Assembly (NCBI GenBank): GCA_945879115.1
Contig: CAMDUR010000003.1
Location: 1 to 64,000, forward strand
Direction: 5' to 3'
DNA: 64,000 nucleotides
From: Polynucleobacter meluiroseus
Lineage (GTDB): Bacteria > Pseudomonadota > Gammaproteobacteria > Burkholderiales > Burkholderiaceae
Under the pieces are notes generated by a model, which worked only from the letters and a program-made list of their open reading frames with translations, was not told the DNA's origin and made no database searches. Shown one piece after another: positions 56,219-64,000 of the stretch; within the stretch, counting starts at the first letter, position 1, and each line of letters begins with the position of its first letter. A program made the translations under genes and the position numbers.

Positions 56219-56291
56219 AAAAAGAGACTCCAATTGGTGCCGAAATAGAAAATTTGAAAGCAAGAATTACCATTACGAACTAATTTTTTAA

Positions 56292-56368
56292 TGGTCGGGA
56301 CGAGAGGATTTGAACCTCCGACCACTTGCACCCCATGCAAGTACGCTACCAGGCTGCGCTACGTCCCG
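56292..56368 (-). tRNA. tRNA-Pro (anticodon GGG)
   Basis: A 77-nt cloverleaf with encoded CCA: acceptor CGGGACG/CGTCCCG, D-arm GCGCAGCCTGGTAGCG, anticodon stem CTTGC/GCAAG with loop ATGGGGT (GGG), T-loop GTTCAAATC. Reads CCC/CCU. It ends the translation operon. Confidence 0.95.
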
Positions 56369-56389
56369 ACAAAATCTTGAATTATTGTA

Positions 56390-56740
56390 TCAATTAGAGA
56401 GTATGCGGAGTACCGCTTGCAGCTCATCACGCAATGACGAATCAGTAGATGGTTGAGCATTGCTGTCGCCCAATCGAACTCTGGCGCCACTGATGGTGAA
56501 ACCTTCTTCATAGAGTAGCTCTCGGATCCTACGGATAAGAACTACTTCATGATGCTGATAGTAACGACGGTTACCGCGGCGCTTCTGAGGCTTTAGCTGA
56601 TTGAATTCTTGTTCCCAATAGCGAAGTACATGCGGCTTCACTTCACAAAGCTCACCCACTTCACCAATAGTGAAGTAGCGTTTCGCTGGAATTGGAGGGA
56701 GAGATTCCCCGGCAGTCATGCCGTTAACAAGCTTTTCCAT
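56390..56740 (-). CDS. MerR-family regulator next to ihfA
   Basis: A 116-residue MerR-type HTH protein: [25 protein letters not shown] and [38 protein letters not shown]. No effector-binding Cys set is present, and the C-terminal helix is short. Always found after ihfA in this lineage; target unknown. Twelve bases after ihfA. Confidence 0.9.
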   Translation of the reverse strand: MEKLVNGMTAGESLPPIPAKRYFTIGEVGELCEVKPHVLRYWEQEFNQLKPQKRRGNRRYYQHHEVVLIRRIRELLYEEGFTISGARVRLGDSNAQPSTDSSLRDELQAVLRILSN

Positions 56741-56752
56741 AATTGAAACTCG

Positions 56753-57052
56753 TTAGAGTTTTGGATCGACCTTATCTTTTAGCTTTTGACTGGCGTGGAA
56801 TGTCACCACACGTCTAGCTAAAATAGGAACTAACTCACCTGTCTTAGGATTACGTCCCGGTCTTGCAGATTTTTCGCGTAACTGAAAGTTACCGAAACCT
56901 GAAATTTTTACGTCAACTCCAGAATCTAAAGATGAACTAACCGTTTCAAAGAATGAATCGATTAAATCTTTCGCTTCACGCTTATTTAAACCTACGTGGT
57001 CAAATAATGCATCTGATAACTCTGCTTTAGTAATCGTGCCCGCTTCACTCAT
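56753..57052 (-). CDS. ihfA: Integration host factor alpha subunit
   Basis: A 99-residue HU/IHF-type DNA-bending protein: [29 protein letters not shown] and the DNA-intercalating arm [23 protein letters not shown]. Downstream of pheT as in enterics. Confidence 0.96.
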   Translation of the reverse strand: MSEAGTITKAELSDALFDHVGLNKREAKDLIDSFFETVSSSLDSGVDVKISGFGNFQLREKSARPGRNPKTGELVPILARRVVTFHASQKLKDKVDPKL

Positions 57053-57105
57053 ATCAGGTCTCCGCTTCTCTTTAGATTCTTAATGGTTAATTTATTGTTA
57101 GTCAG

Positions 57106-59547
57106 TTAACGAATTCTAGCTTGGCATTTTACGCTCATGGCGTCAAGCAAACTAGAAATTACTGGTTCAATCTGTGCATCCTGTAATGTACCTGATTCAT
57201 CTGACAAAGTGATACGAAATGCCAAACTCTTCTCAGTCGCAGCCATACCACCCATACGCCCCTCTGAAGGCTTGAACTCGTCAAATAAATCAATTTTCTT
57301 AATTAAAGGCTGCTTAGATGATTTCATCGCATCAATTAATTGTGCTGCTGAAATAGATTGCTGCACCACAACAGCCAAATCGCGGGTCACCTCAGGGAAC
57401 TTACTGATCGCTGCAATCGATGGCAAACCAATATCTTGGATAGCTGCCCAATCAATCTCAAACATAACTGGCGCACTGGGTAAGCCATAAGCTTGCTGCC
57501 AACGTGGGTGTAACTCACCAATAAAACCTAATGGGATCTCTTTGCCACGCTTTTTAATCGAAATTTGTGCACTGCGTCCAGGATGTAAGGCCGGGTGCTC
57601 TGTTTTCTGAGCTTTAAATTCTAAAGGTGCCAAAAGTGCTTCTAAATCACCTTTGACATCAAAAAAGTCGATTGCACGACTCGGTGTACCCCACTGCTCT
57701 GGTAGCGCTGGGCCATAAGCCAAACCCGCTACACGCACAGGTTGATCGTAACCAGCAATACTTAATTCGCCAACGACTGCATCAGGGTTGCGCAAGAATA
57801 CTCGTCCCACCTCAAATAAACGAACACGAGTCGCTTTGCGATTTAAGTTTTGACGTAAATTTTGTACCAACCCACCAATCAAGTTGCTACGCATCACTGA
57901 ATACTGGCTAGCTATCGGATTTAAAACTTTAATAGGGTTGGTATTACCAGCTAACTGAACTTCGGTATCCGCATCAATGAATCCAAAGTTCATCACTTCT
58001 TGGTAGGCTCTGCCTGCCAGCGCGTGACGTAATTGATGGATGCCACGCTTAGGCTCTTGAGTACCTTGCATGTGCTGCTCTGCCACTGGTGGGTTGGCTG
58101 GAATGTTTTCAAAGCCGAAAAGTCTAGCAACTTCTTCAATCAGGTCTTCTTCGATTTCAATATCGAAACGGTAGCTAGGCGCCTTGACAACAAATGCTTC
58201 ATTGCCTTCGCGTTGGTATTGCAAACCAATGCGATCAAATAATCCTGCAATGACATCCGCCGTCAATGGTACGCCAATGACTTTTTGTGCGCGCGCAACT
58301 CTTAACCGAACCTCAGAGCGTTCAGGTAAGTTAACGATCTGATCATCAACAGGGCCCAACTGACCACCACAAATCTGAGTAATCAATGTTGAAACAAATT
58401 CAAGAGCGTCGACTGTGCCAGCAGGGTCAACGCCACGCTCAAAGCGATGCGCCGCATCGGTTGAGAAGTTAAATCTTCTGCTGCGACCTTGGATAGCTGA
58501 TGGCCACCAGAAAGCAGATTCGAGATAAATGTCTTGTGTGTCTAATGTGACAGCACTTGGGTTACCGCCCATGATGCCCGCCATACTTTCTATACCGTTG
58601 GCATCAGCGATCACGCCAACACCTTGACCATTGATGGGTGCCACAGAAACTGTTTGACCATTCAATAGTTCTAATTGTTCACCATCGCGACCCCAACGAA
58701 CTGTGATGTCACCTTTGATTTTATTCAAATCAAATACATGCGTTGGTTGGCCAATCGCCAACATCGCATAGTTTGAAATATCTACCAAAGCAGAAATACT
58801 TCTTTGACCAGCGCCCTCTAAACAGCGCACCATCCAGTCAGGCGTTTTGGCTTTGGCATTGACACCTTTGATGACTCGACCAGCGAAGCGGCCACAGAGG
58901 TCTTTGTTTTCTATAGTAACTTTGAGAGCGTCTTGAATACTATTTTTTTGAGCCTCAATCATTGGGGCACATAGTTTGGCACCAGTGATGGCAGAGACTT
59001 CACGCGCCACACCCAAAATAGATAAACAATCCGCTTTATTAGGCGTTAACTTGATGATAAAAATAGTGTCATCAAGTTTTAGATGTTCACGAATATCTTG
59101 TCCGACCAGCGCATCTGCGGCAAGCTCCATGATGCCTTCGGAGTCTTGACCAATACCTAGCTCGCGACCTGAACACAACATACCTTGAGATTCAACACCG
59201 CGCAATTTACCCAGCTTGATCGCAAATGGTTTGCCACCTTCTTCAGATGATGGCAATTGAGCACCTACCAAAGCACAAGGAATTTTAATACCCACTCTTG
59301 CGTTCGGTGCACCGCAAACGATTTGTAATGTTTCGCCACCAGCGTTAACTTTACAAACGCGCAGACGATCTGCATCTGGGTGCTGCGCAGCTTCAAGAAT
59401 TTCTGCAACAACCACTTGTGTGAATGGCGGTGCTAAAGGACGCGTTTCTTCAACTTCAAGACCTGCCATGGTCAAAGCATGTGACAACTGCTCCGTTGTC
59501 ATGTCAGGATTAACGTATTGTCTGAGCCAGGATTCTGAAAATTGCAT
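57106..59547 (-). CDS. pheT: Phenylalanyl-tRNA synthetase beta subunit
   Basis: An 813-residue beta subunit with tRNA-binding domain ([26 protein letters not shown]), B3/B4 editing domain, B5 and the C-terminal FDX-ACB anticodon domain ([15 protein letters not shown]). Forms the heterotetramer with PheS. Confidence 0.98.
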   Translation of the reverse strand: MQFSESWLRQYVNPDMTTEQLSHALTMAGLEVEETRPLAPPFTQVVVAEILEAAQHPDADRLRVCKVNAGGETLQIVCGAPNARVGIKIPCALVGAQLPSSEEGGKPFAIKLGKLRGVESQGMLCSGRELGIGQDSEGIMELAADALVGQDIREHLKLDDTIFIIKLTPNKADCLSILGVAREVSAITGAKLCAPMIEAQKNSIQDALKVTIENKDLCGRFAGRVIKGVNAKAKTPDWMVRCLEGAGQRSISALVDISNYAMLAIGQPTHVFDLNKIKGDITVRWGRDGEQLELLNGQTVSVAPINGQGVGVIADANGIESMAGIMGGNPSAVTLDTQDIYLESAFWWPSAIQGRSRRFNFSTDAAHRFERGVDPAGTVDALEFVSTLITQICGGQLGPVDDQIVNLPERSEVRLRVARAQKVIGVPLTADVIAGLFDRIGLQYQREGNEAFVVKAPSYRFDIEIEEDLIEEVARLFGFENIPANPPVAEQHMQGTQEPKRGIHQLRHALAGRAYQEVMNFGFIDADTEVQLAGNTNPIKVLNPIASQYSVMRSNLIGGLVQNLRQNLNRKATRVRLFEVGRVFLRNPDAVVGELSIAGYDQPVRVAGLAYGPALPEQWGTPSRAIDFFDVKGDLEALLAPLEFKAQKTEHPALHPGRSAQISIKKRGKEIPLGFIGELHPRWQQAYGLPSAPVMFEIDWAAIQDIGLPSIAAISKFPEVTRDLAVVVQQSISAAQLIDAMKSSKQPLIKKIDLFDEFKPSEGRMGGMAATEKSLAFRITLSDESGTLQDAQIEPVISSLLDAMSVKCQARIR

Positions 59548-59566
59548 GATGGTTGCTCAGTCTGAA

Positions 59567-60613
59567 TTAAGCTGGAAATTGAGATAGAAAACGAATATCG
59601 TTTTCAAAGAACAAACGCAAATCGTCGATACCATAGCGCAACATCGTGAGTCGCTCTAAACCAGAACCAAAAGCAAAACCAATGTAACGCTCTGGATCTA
59701 ATCCCATATTACGAAGTACAGTTGGATGAACTTGACCTGCACCAGAAATCTCTAACCACTTACCTGCCAATTTGCCAGAGCCAAAGGCCATATCAATTTC
59801 TGCAGATGGCTCTGTGAATGGGAAATATGATGGGCGGAAACGAACATCAATCGCATCTGTCTCGAAGAATGTTTTTAAAAAGTCGGTGTAAACACCTTTG
59901 AGATCTGCAAACGAAACATTCTCTGCAATCCACAAACCTTCTACTTGATTGAACATTGGTGAATGGGTGGCATCACTATCGACACGATAGGTGCGACCAG
60001 GTGCAATCACTTTGATCGGCGGCATCACCGCATCTTTGGCATATTTCGCTACATGCGCACTGGCGTAACGAACCTGCATGGGGCTCGTATGCGTACGCAA
60101 CAACAATGGTTTACTTTTTTCATCAACACCTTCAACGTAGAAGGTGTCTTGCATCGATCTTGCTGGATGATTTTCTGGACTGTTGAGCGCCGTGAAATTG
60201 AACCAATCGTTTTCAATTTCAGGACCATCAGCCACATCGAATCCAATGGATCGGAAAATTTGTTCAGTACGTTCCCAAGTGCGCATGACAGGATGCAAAC
60301 TACCAACATCTTGACCACGACCTGGTAATGTCACATCAATGGCTTCAGCACTTAAACGGGCTTCTAGAACAGCATCCGCTAAAGCTTGACGACGCTCATT
60401 GAGCGCTGCTTCTACGGCTGATTTAATTTGGTTGATTTCTGCGCCGGCTGCTTTGCGTGCCTCAGGGTCTAACGCACCTAGCGACTTCAGACGCTCTGTG
60501 AGAATTCCGGATTTACCGAGGTAGCGTGCCTTGGCGTCTTCGAGGGCCGCCGAATCAGCGGCACCACCGAAGTCCCGCTTGGCATCCTCGACAACTTGGT
60601 CGAGTGAAACCAT
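59567..60613 (-). CDS. pheS: Phenylalanyl-tRNA synthetase alpha subunit
   Basis: A 348-residue class II catalytic subunit. Motif 2 TSPMQVRYA / [21 protein letters not shown], motif 3 [19 protein letters not shown]. Thirteen bases after rplT. Confidence 0.98.
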   Translation of the reverse strand: MVSLDQVVEDAKRDFGGAADSAALEDAKARYLGKSGILTERLKSLGALDPEARKAAGAEINQIKSAVEAALNERRQALADAVLEARLSAEAIDVTLPGRGQDVGSLHPVMRTWERTEQIFRSIGFDVADGPEIENDWFNFTALNSPENHPARSMQDTFYVEGVDEKSKPLLLRTHTSPMQVRYASAHVAKYAKDAVMPPIKVIAPGRTYRVDSDATHSPMFNQVEGLWIAENVSFADLKGVYTDFLKTFFETDAIDVRFRPSYFPFTEPSAEIDMAFGSGKLAGKWLEISGAGQVHPTVLRNMGLDPERYIGFAFGSGLERLTMLRYGIDDLRLFFENDIRFLSQFPA

Positions 60614-60626
60614 ATGCGGGCCCTAC

Positions 60627-60986
60627 TTACGCAGCTACTACTGTTTTGATACGAGCGACTAAAGCAGCAAAAGCTGGCTTGTCGTTGATCGCCATGTCAG
60701 ATAGAACCTTACGGTCTAACTCAACACCAGATCTCTTCATACCATTCATGAATACGCTGTATGTAACATCGTACTGACGAACAGCAGCATTGATACGTGC
60801 AATCCACAAAGCACGGAATACGCGCTTCTTATTGCGACGGTCACGGTAGGCGTACTGACCTGCACGCATAACCGCTTGTTTAGCAATACGGAATACATTC
60901 TTACGACGGCCACGGTAACCCTTGGCAGCATCGATAACTTTTTTATGACGGGCTCTAGCTGTAACCCCGCGTTTGACTCTTGGCAT
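60627..60986 (-). CDS. rplT: 50S ribosomal protein L20
   Basis: A 119-residue L20: [27 protein letters not shown], and the C-terminal globular part that also binds the operon leader in bacteria that autoregulate infC-rpmI-rplT. Confidence 0.98.
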   Translation of the reverse strand: MPRVKRGVTARARHKKVIDAAKGYRGRRKNVFRIAKQAVMRAGQYAYRDRRNKKRVFRALWIARINAAVRQYDVTYSVFMNGMKRSGVELDRKVLSDMAINDKPAFAALVARIKTVVAA

Positions 60987-61009
60987 TTGATTCTCCTATT
61001 CGTCTGAGG

Positions 61010-61207
61010 TTAAGCGTAAGGCATCATGGCTCGTACTGATTTCACATTTGAATCATGTACGGCAACTGAACCGCGAAGGTGACGTTTATTCTTCGTCGTC
61101 TTCTTGGTAAGAATATGGCGCTTGAACGCTTGACCACGTTTAATAGAACCGCCTGCGCGAACTCTAAAACGCTTAGCTGCACCGCTTTTCGTTTTCATCT
61201 TGGGCAT
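61010..61207 (-). CDS. rpmI: 50S ribosomal protein L35
   Basis: A 65-residue L35: [20 protein letters not shown]... with the family's basic body. ATG at 61207 has GGGAG upstream. Twenty-three bases before rplT. Confidence 0.97.
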   Translation of the reverse strand: MPKMKTKSGAAKRFRVRAGGSIKRGQAFKRHILTKKTTKNKRHLRGSVAVHDSNVKSVRAMMPYA

Positions 61208-61356
61208 AACTGCTCCCTTTTCATTCATATGTACGACTTAGGTGGCAATCGACGATTGCTCTTCTATTACCCAGACATACTTCTTAATAAGACTTTCGTC
61301 TTTCTCCGGTCAAACTTTTCATTCGCCGGGTTGCTACAAACTACCGTTACCAGTAA
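61208..61356 (-). promoter_or_regulatory. infC-rpmI intercistronic leader, candidate L20 site
   Basis: 149 bases with two clear hairpins: AAGAC-GAAA-GTCTT (61302-61289) and GCAATC-GTC-GATTGC (61259-61245). L20 represses rpmI-rplT through RNA structure in this region in E. coli. Whether the same fold exists here is inference. Confidence 0.45.
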
Positions 61357-61878
61357 TTATTTCTTCTTGATGGGGGAGAGAACCATCACCATCTGGCGCC
61401 CCTCCATCTTTGGAAACTGTTCTACAGAACCAAACGGCTCCAAGTCAGCTTTCAATCGTTCTAACATGCGCACACCAATTTCTTGGTGGGCTAATTCTCT
61501 ACCTCGGAAACGCAAAGTGATTTTAGTTTTATCACCCTCTTCTAAGAACTTCGTTAGATTGCGCAACTTAACGTTGTAGTCACCATCATCGGTACCTGGG
61601 CGGAATTTAACTTCCTTCACCTGGATCACCTTTTGCTTTAACTTAGCTTCGTGAGCTTTTTTAGCTTCTTGGTATTTGAATTTGCCGTAATCCATCACGC
61701 GACAAACTGGAGGTACTGCCGTAGGGGCAATCTCCACCAAATCTAATTCACTCTCTTCAGCCAGTTTTAATGCATCAGGTAGAGATACAACACCTAATGG
61801 TTCACTGTCGTTGCCAATCAATCGTATCTCGGCGGCAGTAATTTCCCGATTGATACGATGTGTTTTCTCAGTAGCTAT
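61357..61878 (-). CDS. infC: Translation initiation factor IF-3 with AUA start codon
   Basis: A 173-residue IF-3 when started at an AUA codon (61878-61876): [26 protein letters not shown], then the central [19 protein letters not shown] and [14 protein letters not shown] blocks. The first ATG or other usual start lies 19 codons later and would remove the conserved N-terminus. AGGAAA precedes the AUA by about 8 bases. Non-AUG starts (AUU/AUA) on infC allow IF-3 to limit its own synthesis. Confidence 0.93.
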   Translation of the reverse strand: MATEKTHRINREITAAEIRLIGNDSEPLGVVSLPDALKLAEESELDLVEIAPTAVPPVCRVMDYGKFKYQEAKKAHEAKLKQKVIQVKEVKFRPGTDDGDYNVKLRNLTKFLEEGDKTKITLRFRGRELAHQEIGVRMLERLKADLEPFGSVEQFPKMEGRQMVMVLSPIKKK

Positions 61879-61919
61879 TTCGCGTTTCCTTTAAAAATTT
61901 ATAAAAAATCCTACACACC

Positions 61920-63842
61920 TCAGGCTAGCTGGGGTCCGACCTTCTGGGAAACATCCTGTTGGAGTCGGGCAATGAAGTCGTCGATCGACATGACACCTAG
62001 ATCAACACCACCTCTGGCGCGTACGGCCACCGCATTTGCTTCAGACTCTTTATCACCTACAACCAACAAATAAGGAACCTTCTGCATTGCGTGCTCGCGT
62101 ATTTTAAGCGTTATTTTCTCGTTACGCAAATCAGACTCAGCCCTAAATCCTTGTTTTTTGAGGATTTGCTGAACTTTTTGAGCATATTCTGCTGAATTTC
62201 CTGAAATATTCATGATTACGCACTGAGTTGGTGCAAGCCAGGTAGGCATCGCTCCGGCGTGGTTTTCGATCAAAATACCGATAAATCGCTCTAATGAACC
62301 CACAATCGCACGGTGCAACATGACTGGTACTTTGCGATCATTCTCAGCTGAAACATATTCAGCCCCCAAGCGAAGTGGCATTGAAAAGTCGACTTGCATC
62401 GTGCCGCATTGCCATGAACGACCAATTGAATCTTTCAAATGATATTCAATTTTAGGTCCGTAGAAAGCACCTTCACCCGGCAACTCCTCCCACTCTTGAT
62501 TAGATGCTTTGAGAGCATTTCTGAGTGCTGTTTCTGCTTTGTCCCAAATCGCATCATCACCAACGCGCTTCGCAGGACGTAAAGCAAGCTTTACTGCTAC
62601 CTCAGTAAATCCAAAATCGGTATAAACCTCACGAACTGCTTTATCAAAAGCAGCTACTTCAGACTGAATTTGATCTTCTGTACAGAAAATATGACCATCG
62701 TCTTGTGTAAAACCACGAACCCGCATTAAACCGTGTAAGGCCCCTGAAGACTCGTTGCGGTGACATTGCCCAAACTCACCAAAACGCAATGGTAGTTCAC
62801 GATAACTGTGCAATCCTGCGTTATAAATCTGAATGTGGCCAGGACAATTCATCGGCTTAAGGGCGTAAGCACGATTTTCTGACTCAGTCGTGAACATGTT
62901 GTCTTTGTAGTTTTCCCAATGACCTGACTTTTCCCATAAACCGCGATCCAAAATCTGAGGTGCTTTTACCTCTTGATAATCGTTGTCTTGGTAAACACGG
63001 CGCATGTACTGTTCCACTTGTTGCCAAATCGTCCAGCCCTTTGGGTGCCAGAATATCAAGCCTGGGGCTTCTTCTTGGAAATGGAATAGATCTAATTGCT
63101 TACCTAATTTACGGTGGTCACGCTTCTCAGCTTCTTCTAACATGTGCAAGTAAGCTTCTTGATCTTCTTTTTTAGTCCAGGCAGTACCGTAAATACGCTG
63201 GAGCATTGCATTATTGCTGTCGCCGCGCCAATAAGCGCCTGCCACTTTCATGAGTTTAAATACTTTTAACTTACCAGTTGATGGTACGTGTGGGCCACGA
63301 CAGAGATCGGTGAATCCACCTTCTGAATAAAGTGATACATCCTCATTCGAAGGAATACTTTCAATCAATTCTGCTTTATAAGTTTCGCCTAAGCCTTTGA
63401 AGTATTGAACTGCTTCATCACGACTCACAACACGACGCTTAACCTTCTCGTCTTTTTTAGCCAATTCAGCCATGCGTTTTTCAATAGCAGCCAAATCATC
63501 AGGTGTAAAAGGACGACTATAGGCAAAGTCATAGTAAAAACCAGTCTCAATCACAGGGCCGATGGTCACTTGTGCCTCGGGATAGAGTTCCTTAACAGCA
63601 TAAGCTAGTAAATGTGCTGTTGAATGACGAATCACTTCAAGACCCTCTGGGTCTTTATCTGTAACGATCGCTAGATTGATATCTGATTGGATGAGGTAAC
63701 TGGTATCAACCAATTGACCATTAACCTTACCTGCCAAAGCAGCTTTAGCTAAACCAGCGCCAATGCTTTGCGCCACGTCAGCAACGGTTAACGGAGCGGG
63801 ATACTCACGCTTCGATCCATCAGGTAATGTGACAACAACCAT
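61920..63842 (-). CDS. thrS: Threonyl-tRNA synthetase
   Basis: A 640-residue class II synthetase: TGS domain ([23 protein letters not shown]), editing domain with [16 protein letters not shown] and the Zn-site region, catalytic core [40 protein letters not shown], and C-terminal anticodon domain. ATG at 63842 has GGAG; an in-frame start at 63863 lacks it. First gene of the thrS-infC-rpmI-rplT-pheST-ihfA operon. Confidence 0.97.
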   Translation of the reverse strand: MVVVTLPDGSKREYPAPLTVADVAQSIGAGLAKAALAGKVNGQLVDTSYLIQSDINLAIVTDKDPEGLEVIRHSTAHLLAYAVKELYPEAQVTIGPVIETGFYYDFAYSRPFTPDDLAAIEKRMAELAKKDEKVKRRVVSRDEAVQYFKGLGETYKAELIESIPSNEDVSLYSEGGFTDLCRGPHVPSTGKLKVFKLMKVAGAYWRGDSNNAMLQRIYGTAWTKKEDQEAYLHMLEEAEKRDHRKLGKQLDLFHFQEEAPGLIFWHPKGWTIWQQVEQYMRRVYQDNDYQEVKAPQILDRGLWEKSGHWENYKDNMFTTESENRAYALKPMNCPGHIQIYNAGLHSYRELPLRFGEFGQCHRNESSGALHGLMRVRGFTQDDGHIFCTEDQIQSEVAAFDKAVREVYTDFGFTEVAVKLALRPAKRVGDDAIWDKAETALRNALKASNQEWEELPGEGAFYGPKIEYHLKDSIGRSWQCGTMQVDFSMPLRLGAEYVSAENDRKVPVMLHRAIVGSLERFIGILIENHAGAMPTWLAPTQCVIMNISGNSAEYAQKVQQILKKQGFRAESDLRNEKITLKIREHAMQKVPYLLVVGDKESEANAVAVRARGGVDLGVMSIDDFIARLQQDVSQKVGPQLA

Positions 63843-63925
63843 ATCAACTCCAAAAAAAGGCACGGTGCTCTGGGATCTTTTTGAACCTAGGACATTCCGC
63901 GCCTATATCGTTACATCTAATTCGT

Positions 63926-64000
63926 TGGTAGGCTCGACTGAATTCGAATCAGCGACCTCTTCCATGTCAAGGAAGCGCTCTAACCAACTGAGCTACGAGC
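63926..64000 (-). tRNA. tRNA-Val (anticodon GAC), 5' end cut by window edge
   Basis: Encoded CCA at 63928-63926, acceptor 3' strand CGAGCCT, T-loop TTCGAAT, anticodon stem CTTCC/GGAAG with loop TTGACAT (GAC), D-arm GCTCAGTTGGTTAGAGC. The first two bases of the acceptor are outside the window. Confidence 0.9.

Overview
The window reads as a chromosome segment of a free-living betaproteobacterium in the Burkholderiaceae, most like Polynucleobacter (small, low-GC, freshwater). Grounds: tightly packed, mostly housekeeping genes; low GC for a betaproteobacterium; sucA-sucB-lpd, thrS-infC-rpmI-rplT-pheS-pheT-ihfA-merR-tRNA-Pro and lpxH/suhB/trmJ/cysE/mutS arrangements of the Burkholderiales type; Bug-family solute-binding proteins; and an infC gene starting on a non-AUG codon. 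No database search could be run, so the genus is an inference. There are no rRNA genes, insertion sequences, prophage or CRISPR arrays.

Layout. 1-4.4 kb: 3' end of rarA, flavocytochrome c sulfide dehydrogenase (fccAB), a TlpA-like thioredoxin, a nitroreductase and a cold-shock gene. 4.4-9.4 kb: a RodZ-like membrane HTH protein, a FixJ-type response regulator, a carboxymuconolactone decarboxylase-family protein with a Bug binding protein, a divergent 2-hydroxyacid dehydrogenase and a zinc-ribbon/Smr protein. 9.4-12.7 kb: accessory-looking region with a 40-residue membrane protein behind a LexA-box promoter, a secreted protein paired with an acyltransferase, and a coiled-coil membrane protein with 33-bp repeats. 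12.8-15.1 kb: msrPQ methionine sulfoxide repair with a formylglycine-enzyme-like protein. 15.1-24.5 kb: small lipid/hydrolase genes, a K+ channel, ilvD, a pterin dehydratase/DUF2878/DUF3833/chalcone-isomerase-like operon, a 5'-truncated HlyD/M50 remnant and an orphan histidine kinase. 24.5-31.5 kb: tRNA-Ser, lysC, an inserted HigBA-type toxin-antitoxin pair, tilS, accA, an AlkA-type glycosylase and cysS. 31.5-45.8 kb: TPR protein, ppiB, lpxH, suhB, trmJ, cysE, mutS, an FKBP, roxA-like hydroxylase, a Pro/Ala lipoprotein, bamC, dapA, a methyltransferase, trpS and a PHP phosphatase. 45.8-53.6 kb: three tiny membrane-protein genes, zapE and the 2-oxoglutarate dehydrogenase operon with a structured leader. 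53.6-64 kb: an HTH/receiver-like regulator, H-NS, secreted proteins, tRNA-Pro and the translation operon, ending in a partial tRNA-Val.

The most noteworthy items are the probable SOS-induced 40-residue membrane protein at 9447-9569 (strong SD, near-consensus promoter, perfect CTGT-N8-ACAG operator over the -10), the cluster of tiny membrane proteins at 45.9-46.4 kb that includes two apparent paralogues, one with an in-frame stop before its basic tail, the HTH/receiver-like regulator preceded by a perfect 20-bp palindrome, the structured sucA leader, and the cysteine-less formylglycine-enzyme homologue coupled to msrPQ.
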